The notes: a model not told the origin generated them from the sequence alone. Shown: positions 35,527 to 45,506, counted from the first letter of the stretch. The stretch is DNA of 64,000 bases from Kribbella soli (GCF_004331345.1 NZ_SJJZ01000004.1:310001-374000); one strand, 5' to 3'. Program-made: numbers and translations.

Positions 35527-36789
35527 ATGAGGCGTCGGAGTGTGGGGCTGCTGATGGCGGCTGCGATGGTCGTGCCAACGACTGCCGCCGTACCTGCCGA
35601 AGCGCACGGCAGCACCAAACGAGTGGTGGGGTACTACACCAACTGGAGTGGGTACGGCCGGAACTTTCTGGTCAGCGATCTGGTGAAGAACGGGTCCGCG
35701 GCCCGGCTGACCCAGATCAACTACGCGTTCGGCTTCGTCGACGCCCAGGGGAACTGCCTGAGCAGCGACCCGTGGGCCGACTACCAGCGACCGTTCACCG
35801 CCGAGCAGAGCGTCAACGGCAAGGCCGACGAGCCCGGACAGGTGCTCAACGGCAATCTCAATCAGCTCAAGCAACTGAAGCAGAAGTACCCGAAGCTCCG
35901 GATCAGCATCTCGCTCGGCGGCTGGACCGGCTCGGCGCACTTCTCCGACGCGGCGCTCTCGCCGGCCTCGCGGGCCGCGCACGTGAAGTCGTGCCTGGAC
36001 CTCTGGCTCAAGGGCAACCTGCCCGGCCTTCCCGCCGGCGCCGCGAAAGGCATCTTCACCGGCATCGACCTGGACTGGGAATGGCCTGCCAGCGAAGGCA
36101 ATCCGGGCAACGTGATCCGGCCGGAGGACAAGCAGAACTTCACCGCGCTGGTGCACGAGTACCGCAAGCAACTCGACCGGTTGCCGGGCAGGCACGACCT
36201 GACTGCGTTCCTGCCTGCGAACCCGGCGATGATCGACCGCGGCTTCGAGGTCCGTCAACTGTTCAAGGACCTGACGTTCGGTACGACGCAGGGGTACGAC
36301 TACCACGGTCCGTGGGAGACACTCACCAACCAGCAGTCCGCGATCGACGGACCGGCAGGCGATCCGACGACACCGGAGTTCAGCTCACAGGTGACGATCG
36401 ACGCCTACCTGGCCCGTGGCGCACCGCGGAGCAAGCTGGTGATGGGCGTGCCGTTCTACTCGCACGGCTGGACCGGCGTGACGAACCAGAACCACGGCCT
36501 CTTCCAGCCGTCGACCGGTCCGGCGCCCTCGACGTTCGACGCCGGCACCGAGGACTACCGCTATCTGAAGGCACAGTTGGCGAACTACACGGTCTACCGC
36601 GACAACCGCGCCGGGTTCGCGTGGCTCTTCGACGGTACGACGTTCTGGACCTGGGACGACCCGGTCGAGATGAAACGCAAAGCGCAGTACATCTCGCACC
36701 GCGATCTGGGCGGCGCGATGATCTGGTCGCTCGACGGTGACACGACAAATGGGGAGCTGATCTCGGCACTGCACCGTAACCTTCGGTGA
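35527..36789 (+). CDS. Secreted GH18 chitinase
   Basis: This is a 420-residue exported glycoside hydrolase of family 18. The signal peptide ends near 'AEAHG' (~27). Strand 1 is 'VVGYYTNWSGYG', strand 3 is 'RISISLGGWTGS', and the catalytic motif D-x-D-x-E is 'GIDLDWEWP' with Glu 185 as the proton donor. 'MGVPFYSHGWTGV' and 'GAMIWSLDGD' complete the barrel. No carbohydrate-binding module is visible. It would supply chito-oligomers to the NgcE-type importer at the other end of the window. The start ATG 35527 has GGGGGTG upstream. Confidence 0.92.
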   Translation: MRRRSVGLLMAAAMVVPTTAAVPAEAHGSTKRVVGYYTNWSGYGRNFLVSDLVKNGSAARLTQINYAFGFVDAQGNCLSSDPWADYQRPFTAEQSVNGKADEPGQVLNGNLNQLKQLKQKYPKLRISISLGGWTGSAHFSDAALSPASRAAHVKSCLDLWLKGNLPGLPAGAAKGIFTGIDLDWEWPASEGNPGNVIRPEDKQNFTALVHEYRKQLDRLPGRHDLTAFLPANPAMIDRGFEVRQLFKDLTFGTTQGYDYHGPWETLTNQQSAIDGPAGDPTTPEFSSQVTIDAYLARGAPRSKLVMGVPFYSHGWTGVTNQNHGLFQPSTGPAPSTFDAGTEDYRYLKAQLANYTVYRDNRAGFAWLFDGTTFWTWDDPVEMKRKAQYISHRDLGGAMIWSLDGDTTNGELISALHRNLR

Positions 36790-37422
36790 GTGGATCTGAA
36801 TCTTCTCCAGGATCGGTTCGGCGCTGACGGCGCCGAACCGATCTCGGTCGGCCACTCCGACGCGACCGTGGTCCGGCTCGACCGCGGCCCGGAACGCCTG
36901 TACTACAAGGCAGGTCAAGGCGTCGGCGTCGAAGCCGAGCGACTGGCGTGGCTGTCCGGCACCGGTTTCCCCTGCCCGCGCATCGTTGACCAGGGCAACA
37001 ACTGGCTGCTGACCACGGAGCTGTCCGGCCGCGACGCGTCCCAACCATGGCCGGCGCGCGACCGTCCCGCCGTACTCGCGGCGATCGCCGCAGGTCTGCG
37101 GGCGCTCGACGAGCTCACCGACTGCCCGTTCGTCTCACCCTTCCCGGGAGCCGGCACCGCCGTGACACACGGGGACTACGCAGCACCCAATGTCTTCATC
37201 GATCCGACGGCACTGCGTTTCACCGGCGTCCTGGATCTCAGCCGACTCGGGACCGGCGACCGGTACGTCGACCTCTCGTTGATGTTCAAGAGCCTGCGCG
37301 GCACACTCAACCCGCAGTACGGCGGACCGCCCGCGGCGCGACGCTTCGTCGAGCTGTACGGCGGGGATCCGGACGACCCGCGTATCGAGCACTACATCAC
37401 GCTCGACGACACCGGCGACTAG
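36790..37422 (+). CDS. APH(3')-like phosphotransferase with a shortened centre
   Basis: This is a 210-residue protein of the aminoglycoside-phosphotransferase/kinase fold. It has 'GHSDATVVRLDRG' and 'LYYKAGQGVGVEAERLAWL' in the N-lobe, the catalytic 'THGDYAAPNVFID' and the metal-binding 'VLDLSRLGTGDRYVDLSL'. Compared with APH(3')-II from memory, the segment between 'CPF' and 'THGD' is about 10 residues instead of about 50, so part of the substrate lobe is missing. The GTG start directly abuts the chitinase stop. Resistance activity should not be assumed. Confidence 0.75.
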   Translation: MDLNLLQDRFGADGAEPISVGHSDATVVRLDRGPERLYYKAGQGVGVEAERLAWLSGTGFPCPRIVDQGNNWLLTTELSGRDASQPWPARDRPAVLAAIAAGLRALDELTDCPFVSPFPGAGTAVTHGDYAAPNVFIDPTALRFTGVLDLSRLGTGDRYVDLSLMFKSLRGTLNPQYGGPPAARRFVELYGGDPDDPRIEHYITLDDTGD

Positions 37423-37506
37423 GTCCTGTCTGGTGATCCAGCGCCGTAGCGGCGAGGTGCCGTGCCGAGTGCCGCACAGTAGGCGATGGATCACCAGACA
37501 GGGCCT
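37421..37506. repeat. Hairpin-bordered intergenic element, copy 2 (86 bp)
   Basis: Arms 37421-37445 and 37482-37506 can pair over 25 columns (one mismatch and one G-T pair) around a 36-bp core that starts GTAGCG and carries the block shared with copy 1. Its left end is in the APH-like stop codon and its right end reaches the stop of the convergent regulator, so it fills the gap and could also act as a two-way terminator. Confidence 0.8.
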
Positions 37507-38434
37507 ACCTGCCCTGATACGCGCGGCGGTAGGCGCTCGGGGTGGTGTGGAGTGCGGCGCGGAACCTTCTGCGCAGATTGGTCGCGGACGAGAGGCCGAC
37601 CCGGGTGGCGATCGCGTCGACGGAAAGTTCCGTTTCCTCCAGCAGAACACGTGTTCTGGCGATCCGCTGGGCCAGCAACCACTGCCCCGGCGCAGCACCC
37701 AACTGCTGCTCGAAGCGCCGCGCCAGCGTCCGCGGCGAGAGGTTCACCCGCCGAGCGAGGTCGTCGACCGTGATCGGCTCGCCCAGGCGTTCAACAGCCC
37801 AGTCGAGCAAGCCTCCCAGCGACTCACCGCCGTCCTTCGGCCCTGGCTCCTTCGAGCGGTACTGCGCCTGACCACCTTCACGATGCGGCGGCATCACCAT
37901 CCGCCCGGCAACCCAGGCGGCGTACGACGCCCCGTGATCGCGGCGCACCAGATGCAGACACAGATCGATCCCGGTCCCCGACCCGCCACTCGTCGCCACA
38001 TCGCCGTGGTCGACGTACAGCACGTCCGGATCCACCTGGACCGCGGGGAATCGGCGCTGCAGTTCGTCGGCGTACCGCCAATGCGTCGCGACCCGGCGCC
38101 CGTCGAGTAGCCCGGTCGCGGCCAGCAGGTACGCACCCGAGCAGATGCTGACGAGCCGCGCTCCGCGTCGATGGGCTCGAGTCAGCGCGCGCAGGACCGC
38201 AGAGGTCGGCTCGCGGTTGATCGGCAGCCAACCCGGTACGACGATCGTGCCGGCGCTGTCGAGCGCGCGCAGACCGGACGTCACCACCATGTCGAAACCC
38301 TCGGTGGTGCGGAGGTTTCCGGGGTGTTCGGTGCAGACGCTGAAGCGGTACGGCGGATCGCGGAAGACCGCCGCCGCACACCCGAGCTCGAAGCTCGCCT
38401 GCGGCGCGGCCACCAGTGCGACGACGCGATGCAT
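37505..38434 (-). CDS. GlxA-type transcriptional regulator (DJ-1/PfpI-like domain plus AraC helix-turn-helix), second
   Basis: This is a 309-residue regulator of the same architecture as the one at 20748-21698: an amidotransferase-like N-terminal domain (~1-175, 'LVSICSGAYLLAATG' with the elbow Cys) and a C-terminal AraC domain (~205-305, 'TVDDLARRVNLSPRTLARRFEQQLG' in parts). The start ATG 38434 has no ribosome-binding site and TACTTT ends 6 nt upstream, pointing to a leaderless mRNA. It is divergent from the small cupin gene. Confidence 0.88.
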   Translation of the reverse strand: MHRVVALVAAPQASFELGCAAAVFRDPPYRFSVCTEHPGNLRTTEGFDMVVTSGLRALDSAGTIVVPGWLPINREPTSAVLRALTRAHRRGARLVSICSGAYLLAATGLLDGRRVATHWRYADELQRRFPAVQVDPDVLYVDHGDVATSGGSGTGIDLCLHLVRRDHGASYAAWVAGRMVMPPHREGGQAQYRSKEPGPKDGGESLGGLLDWAVERLGEPITVDDLARRVNLSPRTLARRFEQQLGAAPGQWLLAQRIARTRVLLEETELSVDAIATRVGLSSATNLRRRFRAALHTTPSAYRRAYQGR

Positions 38435-38506
38435 GGCAGAAAAGTACCGGATCGGGACTTTCCTGACACTGGGTCTCGGTCCGTGGACGGCGCGAGGATC
38501 GGACGT

Positions 38507-38818
38507 ATGGAGAACTACGAATGGGCGTCGGTCGACGACGCACCGGTCCGCGAACTGTTTCCCGGCATCAGATTGCGGCCCCTGTGGTCCGGAGCAGTCG
38601 CCAAGGCGTTCGTGCTGCAGATGGATCCGGGATCGAGCTGGAAAGGCATCGACGTCCACGATCCGGGGCCTGAGGAGGTGTTCGTCGTGGACGGGGTGTT
38701 CAACGACGGTGAACGCGACTACCCGGCCGGATCATTCATCCACGCTCCGGCCGGGTCGTCCCACGTTCCACAGTCCACCCAGGGCTGCACGCTGTTCTTG
38801 TTCTACCCCGAGGGCTAG
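38507..38818 (+). CDS. Small cupin-domain protein (ChrR-like cupin)
   Basis: This is a 103-residue single-domain cupin with 'PGSSWKGIDVHDPGPEEVFVVDG' (read in parts; metal ligands His and Glu) and 'PAGSSHVPQS' (second His). It resembles the ChrR/anti-sigma cupin type. Ligand and role are unknown; a neighbouring pirin suggests a shared theme of cupin oxygen chemistry. The start ATG 38507 has GAGGA eight bases upstream. Confidence 0.8.
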   Translation: MENYEWASVDDAPVRELFPGIRLRPLWSGAVAKAFVLQMDPGSSWKGIDVHDPGPEEVFVVDGVFNDGERDYPAGSFIHAPAGSSHVPQSTQGCTLFLFYPEG

Positions 38819-38846
38819 TCGGTCCTGCGGTTAGTCGGTACTGCGC
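38816..38846. repeat. Imperfect tandem duplication at convergent stop codons
   Basis: TAGTCGGTCCTGCGG (38816-38830) is followed at a 16-bp period by TAGTCGGTACTGCGC (38832-38846). The cupin stop is in the first copy, and the pirin stop (TTA on the plus strand, 38831-38833) begins the second. Confidence 0.7.
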
Positions 38847-39811
38847 AGCTCGGTCGGGGCGCCGTGGACCGCGGGGATGCTGCCGAGCTTGCCGGCCTGG
38901 AAGTCCTCGAAGGCCTGGATGACCTCGGCGCGGGTGTTCATCACGAACGGACCGGCCATCGCGATCGGTTCACGGATCGGGCGGCCGCCGATCACGAGGA
39001 CGTCGAGGTTCGGCTCCGCCTGCGGCTGCGTCGTGCTCGCCGCCGTACGGATCGTGTCGCCGGGACCGAAGACGGCCAGCTGCCCCTTGCGGATCGGGCG
39101 CCGCTCGGAGCCGACGGTGCCCTGACCGGCCAGCACGTACACGAGGGCGTTGTAGTCCGGCTGCCACGGGAGCACCATCTCCGCGCCGGGGCTGACCGTC
39201 GCGTGGACCAGCGTGATCGGGGTGTGGGTGGAACCGGGGCCGTTGTGGCCGTCGACCGAGCCGGCGATCACGCGGATCAGTGAACCGCCGTCCGGCGTCG
39301 AGAGCAGGGCGGCGTCGCCGCCGCGGATGTCCTGGTAGCGCGGCGGCGCCCACTTGAGCGTCTTGGGCAGGTTCACCCAGAGCTGGATGCCGTGGAACAG
39401 GCCGCCGCTCATCACCAGGTGCTCCGGCGGGGTCTCGATGTGCAGCAGCCCGCTGCCCGCGGTCATCCACTGGGTGTCGCCGTTGGAGATCACGCCGCCG
39501 CCACCGTTGGAGTCCTGGTGCTCCATGATCCCGTCGAGCATGTAAGTGACGGTCTCGAAACCGCGGTGCGGGTGCCACGGGGTGCCCTTCGGCTCGCCCG
39601 GCGCGTACTCGACCTCACCCATCTGGTCCATGTGGATGAACGGGTCCAGGTCGCGGAGGTCGACGCCCGCGAAGGCCCGCCGTACCGGAAAGCCCTCGCC
39701 CTCGTAGCCGCTCGGCGCGGACGTCACCGACTTCACCGAACGCTCATTGGCCGAGTCCTGCGGGCTGACGCGGGGCAGGACGGTGATGTCGCTGACTGTC
39801 ACGGCGGGCAT
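38831..39811 (-). CDS. Pirin-family protein
   Basis: This is a 326-residue double cupin. The N-terminal cupin carries the metal ligands in 'HPHRGFETVTYML' (two His), 'DTQWMTAGSGLLHIE' and a further Glu, as in iron-binding pirins with quercetinase-like activity. The C-terminal cupin starts near residue 190 with 'DYNALVYVLAGQG'. The start ATG 39811 has GAGGAG upstream. A short palindrome over its promoter suggests control by a MarR-like repressor that is not in the window. Confidence 0.88.
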   Translation of the reverse strand: MPAVTVSDITVLPRVSPQDSANERSVKSVTSAPSGYEGEGFPVRRAFAGVDLRDLDPFIHMDQMGEVEYAPGEPKGTPWHPHRGFETVTYMLDGIMEHQDSNGGGGVISNGDTQWMTAGSGLLHIETPPEHLVMSGGLFHGIQLWVNLPKTLKWAPPRYQDIRGGDAALLSTPDGGSLIRVIAGSVDGHNGPGSTHTPITLVHATVSPGAEMVLPWQPDYNALVYVLAGQGTVGSERRPIRKGQLAVFGPGDTIRTAASTTQPQAEPNLDVLVIGGRPIREPIAMAGPFVMNTRAEVIQAFEDFQAGKLGSIPAVHGAPTELRSTD

Positions 39812-39832
39812 GGCATGCTCCTCGCTGATTGA

Positions 39833-39850
39833 TAGTTCAAGAATAAACTA
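39833..39850 (-). promoter_or_regulatory. Possible operator upstream of the pirin gene
   Basis: TAGTT (39833-39837) and AACTA (39846-39850) form an 18-bp AT-rich palindrome in otherwise GC-rich DNA, 22 bp before the pirin ATG. Size and composition suit a MarR-type site. Confidence 0.4.
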
Positions 39851-39979
39851 CCCCTTCGAACCATGGCAAGAGCGAACGCATTCCCGGCTCACAGGAACCT
39901 TCCAGGCAACGTCCAGGGTGGCCGGAGGCCCGGTTGGCACCGTCGTCAGTGGAAGCCGTACGCCGAACTGGAGACGATC

Positions 39980-42019
39980 ATGACGACGCTGCTCGACCGA
40001 CCTGTTGTGCAGGAACCGCCTGCCGAACCCCCGGTCCGACCACCCGGGAGACTGCGCCGGCTTGCGCGTGGGCCCGCTGAGCAGGCGGCGTACGTCCGGC
40101 CGGCGGCGCTGGCGATGCTGGTGGGTACGGCGTTCCTGTACCTGTGGAACCTGACCGCCTCGGGGTACGGGAACAGTTTCTACGCCGCCGCGGAGCTGGC
40201 CGGGACGCAGAGCTGGAAGGCGTGGCTGTTCGGGTCGCTCGACGCGGGGAACGCGATCACGGTGGACAAGCCGCCGGGCGCGCTGTGGGTGGCGACCGCG
40301 TTCGCGCGGCTGTTCGGGTTCAACAGCTTCACTGTGCTGGCACCGCAGGCGTTCATGGGGATCGCGGCGGTCGGGGTGCTGTACCTGACCGTGAAGCGCG
40401 TCGTCGGTCCGGTCGCGGGGCTGATCGCGGGTAGTGCGCTGGCGTTGACGCCGGTCGCCGTACTGATGTTCCGGTTCAACAACCCGGATGCGTTCCTCGT
40501 GCTGCTGATGGTGGCTGCGGCGTACTTCGTCGTACGGTCGCTGGAGAAGGCGTCGGCGCGGTGGCTCGCGCTGGCCGGGGTGGCGATCGGGTTCGCGTTC
40601 CTGACCAAGATGGGGCAGGCGTTGCTGGTGCTGCCGGCCTTCACGCTGGTGTACCTGATCGCGGCGCCGACGCCGTTCCGCCGGCGGCTGCTGCATCTGA
40701 TCGGCGCGCTCGGTGCGCTGATCGTGAGTGCCGGCTGGTACGTCGCGCTGGTCGAACTGTGGCCCGCGTCGAGCCGTCCCTACATCGGTGGGTCGACCAA
40801 CAACTCGCTGCTCGAACTTGCCCTTGGCTACAACGGGCTCGGGCGGCTGCTGGGCGGTTCGGGCAACGGCGGCGGTGGCGGTGGCGGTGGCGGCAGCACG
40901 AACACCGGGTTCGGCGGAAGCACCGGGATCACCCGGATGTTCGGTTCCGCGTTCGGCACCGAGATCTCCTGGTTGTTGCCTGCGGCATTGATCGCGCTGG
41001 TCGGTGGGTTGTGGCTGACGCGGCGCGCACCGCGGACCGACCTGGTCCGGGCCGGGCTGGTGTTGTGGGGCGGTTGGCTGCTCGTGACCGCGGGCGTCTT
41101 CAGCTTCATGAGCGGGACGATCCACCCGTACTACGCCGTCGCGCTCGCCCCGGCCATCGGCGGGCTGGTGGGAATGGGCATCTCCATCGCCTGGAAGCAG
41201 CGGGCTGCGCTGACGGCGCGGATCACGCTGGCCGCGATGGTGCTGGCGACGAGCGTTTGGGACTACGTGCTGCTTGGTCGTACGTCGGACTTCGTGCCGT
41301 GGGCGAAGTACGTCGTACTCGCGGCCGGTGCAATCGCCGCCCTCCTGCTGCTGGCCGGGCGTCGACTCCGGCGGGCACTGCCTGCTGTTGTCCTGGCGGT
41401 TGTGGTTTCGCTCGGGCTGGGAAGCACGGCGTACGCGGCGGCCACGGCGTCGCAGACGCACAACGGTTCGATCCCGACGTCGGGTCCGAGCAGCAGCGCG
41501 ATGGGCGGCGGCGGAGGTGGCGGCGGCGGCACCCGCGGAGCCGGCGGCCCCGGCGGCACAGGCGCCCCCACCGGCACTCCCCCAAGCGGGATCACCGGAT
41601 CGACCAGCTCGACTGGCGCTGGGGCGGGCGGGGCGTCGGAGTCGGGTGGGAGTTCAGGGGATGGTGGGATGGGCGGCGACGCCTCCGCCAGTAGTGAACT
41701 GACGGCTCTGCTGTCGAAGACCACCACGACCTGGGCCGCCGCAACCAGCGGCTCCCAGTCGGCGGCCTCGCTCGAGCTCGCGACCGGCAAGTCCGTCATC
41801 GCCATCGGCGGCTTCAGCGGCACCGACGACGCACCCACGCTCGCCCAGTTCAAGCAATGGGTGGCCGAAGGCAAGATCTCGTACTACATCGCCGGCGGCC
41901 AGGGCGGTGGCGGCGGTGGCCAGAGCACCTCCGCCGCCAGCGAGATCCAGTCCTGGGTCGAGTCGAACTACACGGCGACCACCGTCGGCAGCACCACCGT
42001 CTACAAACTGACGAGCTGA
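39980..42019 (+). CDS. GT39-family membrane glycosyltransferase (ArnT/YkcB-like)
   Basis: This is a 679-residue polytopic enzyme that would transfer a sugar from a lipid-phosphate donor outside the membrane. The conserved acidic region is near the first extracellular loop ('SFYAAAELAGTQSWKAWLFGSLDAGNAITVDKPPG', in parts), followed by ~11 more spans. Two poly-Gly stretches stand out: one in the loop at ~298-306 and another in the C-terminal soluble tail (~514-522). The tail (~510-679) ends with a YkcA/B-type domain. The start ATG 39980 has GGAG upstream; the acceptor is unknown. Confidence 0.85.
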   Translation: MTTLLDRPVVQEPPAEPPVRPPGRLRRLARGPAEQAAYVRPAALAMLVGTAFLYLWNLTASGYGNSFYAAAELAGTQSWKAWLFGSLDAGNAITVDKPPGALWVATAFARLFGFNSFTVLAPQAFMGIAAVGVLYLTVKRVVGPVAGLIAGSALALTPVAVLMFRFNNPDAFLVLLMVAAAYFVVRSLEKASARWLALAGVAIGFAFLTKMGQALLVLPAFTLVYLIAAPTPFRRRLLHLIGALGALIVSAGWYVALVELWPASSRPYIGGSTNNSLLELALGYNGLGRLLGGSGNGGGGGGGGGSTNTGFGGSTGITRMFGSAFGTEISWLLPAALIALVGGLWLTRRAPRTDLVRAGLVLWGGWLLVTAGVFSFMSGTIHPYYAVALAPAIGGLVGMGISIAWKQRAALTARITLAAMVLATSVWDYVLLGRTSDFVPWAKYVVLAAGAIAALLLLAGRRLRRALPAVVLAVVVSLGLGSTAYAAATASQTHNGSIPTSGPSSSAMGGGGGGGGGTRGAGGPGGTGAPTGTPPSGITGSTSSTGAGAGGASESGGSSGDGGMGGDASASSELTALLSKTTTTWAAATSGSQSAASLELATGKSVIAIGGFSGTDDAPTLAQFKQWVAEGKISYYIAGGQGGGGGGQSTSAASEIQSWVESNYTATTVGSTTVYKLTS

Positions 42020-42022
42020 CCC

Positions 42023-42110
42023 GATCGCCCAGCCCATCACAATTGCCCGCCTCGGCCGGGCGGCCCGCGTGGCCGCCCGGCCGACCACCATTTGTGATGG
42101 CCTGGCGATC
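42023..42110. repeat. 88-bp palindrome A before folD
   Basis: Outer arms GATCGCC (42023-42029) and GGCGATC (42104-42110), middle arms around CCATCACAA/TTGTGATGG, and a perfect 13-bp inner stem CGGCCGGGCGGCC (42053-42065 with 42071-42083, loop 42066-42070) give a long, interrupted stem. It may include the terminator of the GT39 gene. Confidence 0.75.
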
Positions 42111-42111
42111 C

Positions 42112-42211
42112 GGACCCCAGCCACTCACCAACCCACCCCGACCCGCCTCGCTCGGCCGGCTCCCCGCGTCGGGGCGCTCGACGGGGCGTGGTTGGTGAGT
42201 GGGGGCGGTCC
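42112..42211. repeat. 100-bp palindrome B before folD
   Basis: Outer GGACC (42112-42116) with GGTCC (42207-42211), then a perfect 13-bp pair CCACTCACCAACC (42121-42133) with 42190-42202, and an inner CCCCG/CGGGG hairpin near 42162-42174. It starts 2 bp after palindrome A and ends 41 bp before the folD start. Confidence 0.75.
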
Positions 42212-42252
42212 GGGTAGGGGTCCGGGGTCGGTGCGTGGCAGACTCTGGGGTC

Positions 42253-43110
42253 GTGACGGCGCAGATTCTGGATGGCAAGGCGACGGCGGCGGCGATCAAG
42301 GACGAGTTGAAGGTCCGGGTCGCGAAGCTCGCCGAGCAGGGCGTGGTGCCCGGGCTCGGCACGATCCTGGTGGGTGACGACCCGGGCAGCCGGGCGTACG
42401 TGGCGGGCAAGCACCGCGACTGCGCGGCGGTCGGGATCTCCTCGATCCAGGTCGAGCTGCCGGCCACCGCGACCCAGGACGAGATCGCCGCGAAGGTGCA
42501 GGAGCTCAACGACAACCCGGAATGCACCGGCTTCATCGTCCAGCTCCCGCTCCCCAAGCACGTCGACACGAACACGATCCTCGGCCTGATCGACCCCGCC
42601 AAGGACGCCGACGGCCTGCACCCGGTCAGCCTCGGCAAGCTCGTCCTCGGCCAGGACGGCCCGCTGCCGTGCACCCCGAAGGGCTGCGTGGAGCTCCTCC
42701 GGCGGTACGACGTACCGATCGCCGGCGCGCACGTGGTCGTCGTCGGCCGCGGGGTGACCGCGGGACGGCCGATGGGCCTGCTGTTCACCCGGCGCAGCGA
42801 GAACGCGACCGTGACGCAGTGCCACACCGGCACGAAGGACCTGGCCGCCGTCGTGCGTACCGGCGACATCGTGATCGCCGCCGCGGGGTCGGCCGGCCTG
42901 ATCACCGCGGACATGGTGAAGCCCGGCGCCGTACTCCTCGACGTCGGCACCAGCCGCAGCGCCGAAGGCAAGATCGTCGGCGACATCGAGGCCGCGGCCC
43001 GCGAGCAGGCCGCCTGGATCGCGCCGATGCCCGGCGGTATCGGTCCGATGACCCGCGCGATGCTCCTCACGAACGTGGTCGAAGCCGCCGAATCGAGCCT
43101 CCCCCAGTGA
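42253..43110 (+). CDS. folD: Bifunctional methylenetetrahydrofolate dehydrogenase/cyclohydrolase
   Basis: This is a 285-residue one-carbon enzyme (NADP-dependent oxidation of methylene-THF and hydrolysis of methenyl-THF). The folate region has '[17 protein letters not shown]' (the catalytic Lys of Y-V-x-x-K) and '[13 protein letters not shown]'; the Rossmann part has '[18 protein letters not shown]'. The end '[14 protein letters not shown]' is the family signature. The start is GTG 42253; an earlier GTG (42199) would fall inside palindrome B. It works with purH and purN on the purine side. Confidence 0.95.
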   Translation: MTAQILDGKATAAAIKDELKVRVAKLAEQGVVPGLGTILVGDDPGSRAYVAGKHRDCAAVGISSIQVELPATATQDEIAAKVQELNDNPECTGFIVQLPLPKHVDTNTILGLIDPAKDADGLHPVSLGKLVLGQDGPLPCTPKGCVELLRRYDVPIAGAHVVVVGRGVTAGRPMGLLFTRRSENATVTQCHTGTKDLAAVVRTGDIVIAAAGSAGLITADMVKPGAVLLDVGTSRSAEGKIVGDIEAAAREQAAWIAPMPGGIGPMTRAMLLTNVVEAAESSLPQ

Positions 43111-43156
43111 TCCCCGGCAGTACGGCGTACGCGGCCGAGCTGGGTGTGGCGTGCTG

Positions 43157-43426
43157 ATGGCGGGTGAGGCCCAGCGCCGGAGCCAATGGCCCCTGGCGTT
43201 GACGCTCCTGGTCGCGCTCGCCGGCCTGGTCGTGCTCTGGTTCTACAACTGGCGCAACGGCGTCTTCGTCTTCGCCGGCGCGGTAGGCCTCGCCGGCCTC
43301 CTCCGAGCCACCCTCTCCGACACAGCCGCGGGCCTCCTCCACGTCCGCAGCCGTATGTTCGACATCATCTTCCTCCTCCTGACCGCGACCGCCATCGCAG
43401 TACTCGCCATCATCGTCCCCAACTGA
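43157..43426 (+). CDS. DUF3017 membrane protein
   Basis: This is an 89-residue protein with three predicted membrane segments (~10-30, 33-50 and 68-88). DUF3017 proteins commonly follow folD in actinobacteria, matching the position here. The function is unknown. The start ATG 43157 is two codons after a GTG in the same frame (43151). Confidence 0.8.
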   Translation: MAGEAQRRSQWPLALTLLVALAGLVVLWFYNWRNGVFVFAGAVGLAGLLRATLSDTAAGLLHVRSRMFDIIFLLLTATAIAVLAIIVPN

Positions 43427-43470
43427 CAAGTCAGCTGCGGGAGACTGCCGGCATTGGAATAATCAGGCGG

Positions 43471-43938
43471 ATGGTCACCCTTCGCCCTGCCACTGCTGAC
43501 GACGGGCCGACGGTTGCCCGGATCTACGTCGACTCATGGAACGACGGTTTCCAAACGCTGATGCCGACCGCGGTGCTGGACGCCGGGCGGATCGCCCGCT
43601 GGTCGGAAACCCTTGCTGGCGGCAACTGGTGGGTTGCCGAGGTCGACGGCGTCACCGCGGGCTTCGTCGGGATCGGACCGAGCCGGGACCCGATCGACCC
43701 CGACCTGGGTGAACTCGACACGATCGCCGTCGACCCGCCGTACTGGCGCCACGGAGTCGGCACCGCCCTCATGCAGAAGGCCCTCGACGAACTAGCCGCG
43801 CAGTACGACGAAGCAATCCTCTGGACCCTCGCCAACTACCCGCAGGGCCAAACCTTCTACACCAAGACCGGCTGGACCCAAGCCCCCGAATCCCGCGACA
43901 ACGGTCACCAGGTCTCGTACCGCCGCCGCTTCAGATAG
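43471..43938 (+). CDS. GNAT-family N-acetyltransferase
   Basis: This is a 155-residue acetyltransferase with the acetyl-CoA motif 'IAVDPPYWRHGVGTALMQKAL' (read in parts, ~88-108) and the late 'GQTFYTKTGWTQ' motif. The substrate is not predictable. The start ATG 43471 is preferred because the protein then begins with the usual 'VTLRPATADDG'; the ribosome-binding site is weak and AATAAT lies 7 nt upstream. Confidence 0.85.
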   Translation: MVTLRPATADDGPTVARIYVDSWNDGFQTLMPTAVLDAGRIARWSETLAGGNWWVAEVDGVTAGFVGIGPSRDPIDPDLGELDTIAVDPPYWRHGVGTALMQKALDELAAQYDEAILWTLANYPQGQTFYTKTGWTQAPESRDNGHQVSYRRRFR

Positions 43939-43946
43939 TCCGGAGA

Positions 43947-45502
<1,556 letters not shown>

Positions 45503-45506
<4 letters not shown>

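Noticed and set aside
40869-40894. GGCGGT repeats in the GT39 gene as a functional G-quadruplex
   Set aside because: They encode an in-frame poly-Gly loop; no sign that DNA structure itself is selected.
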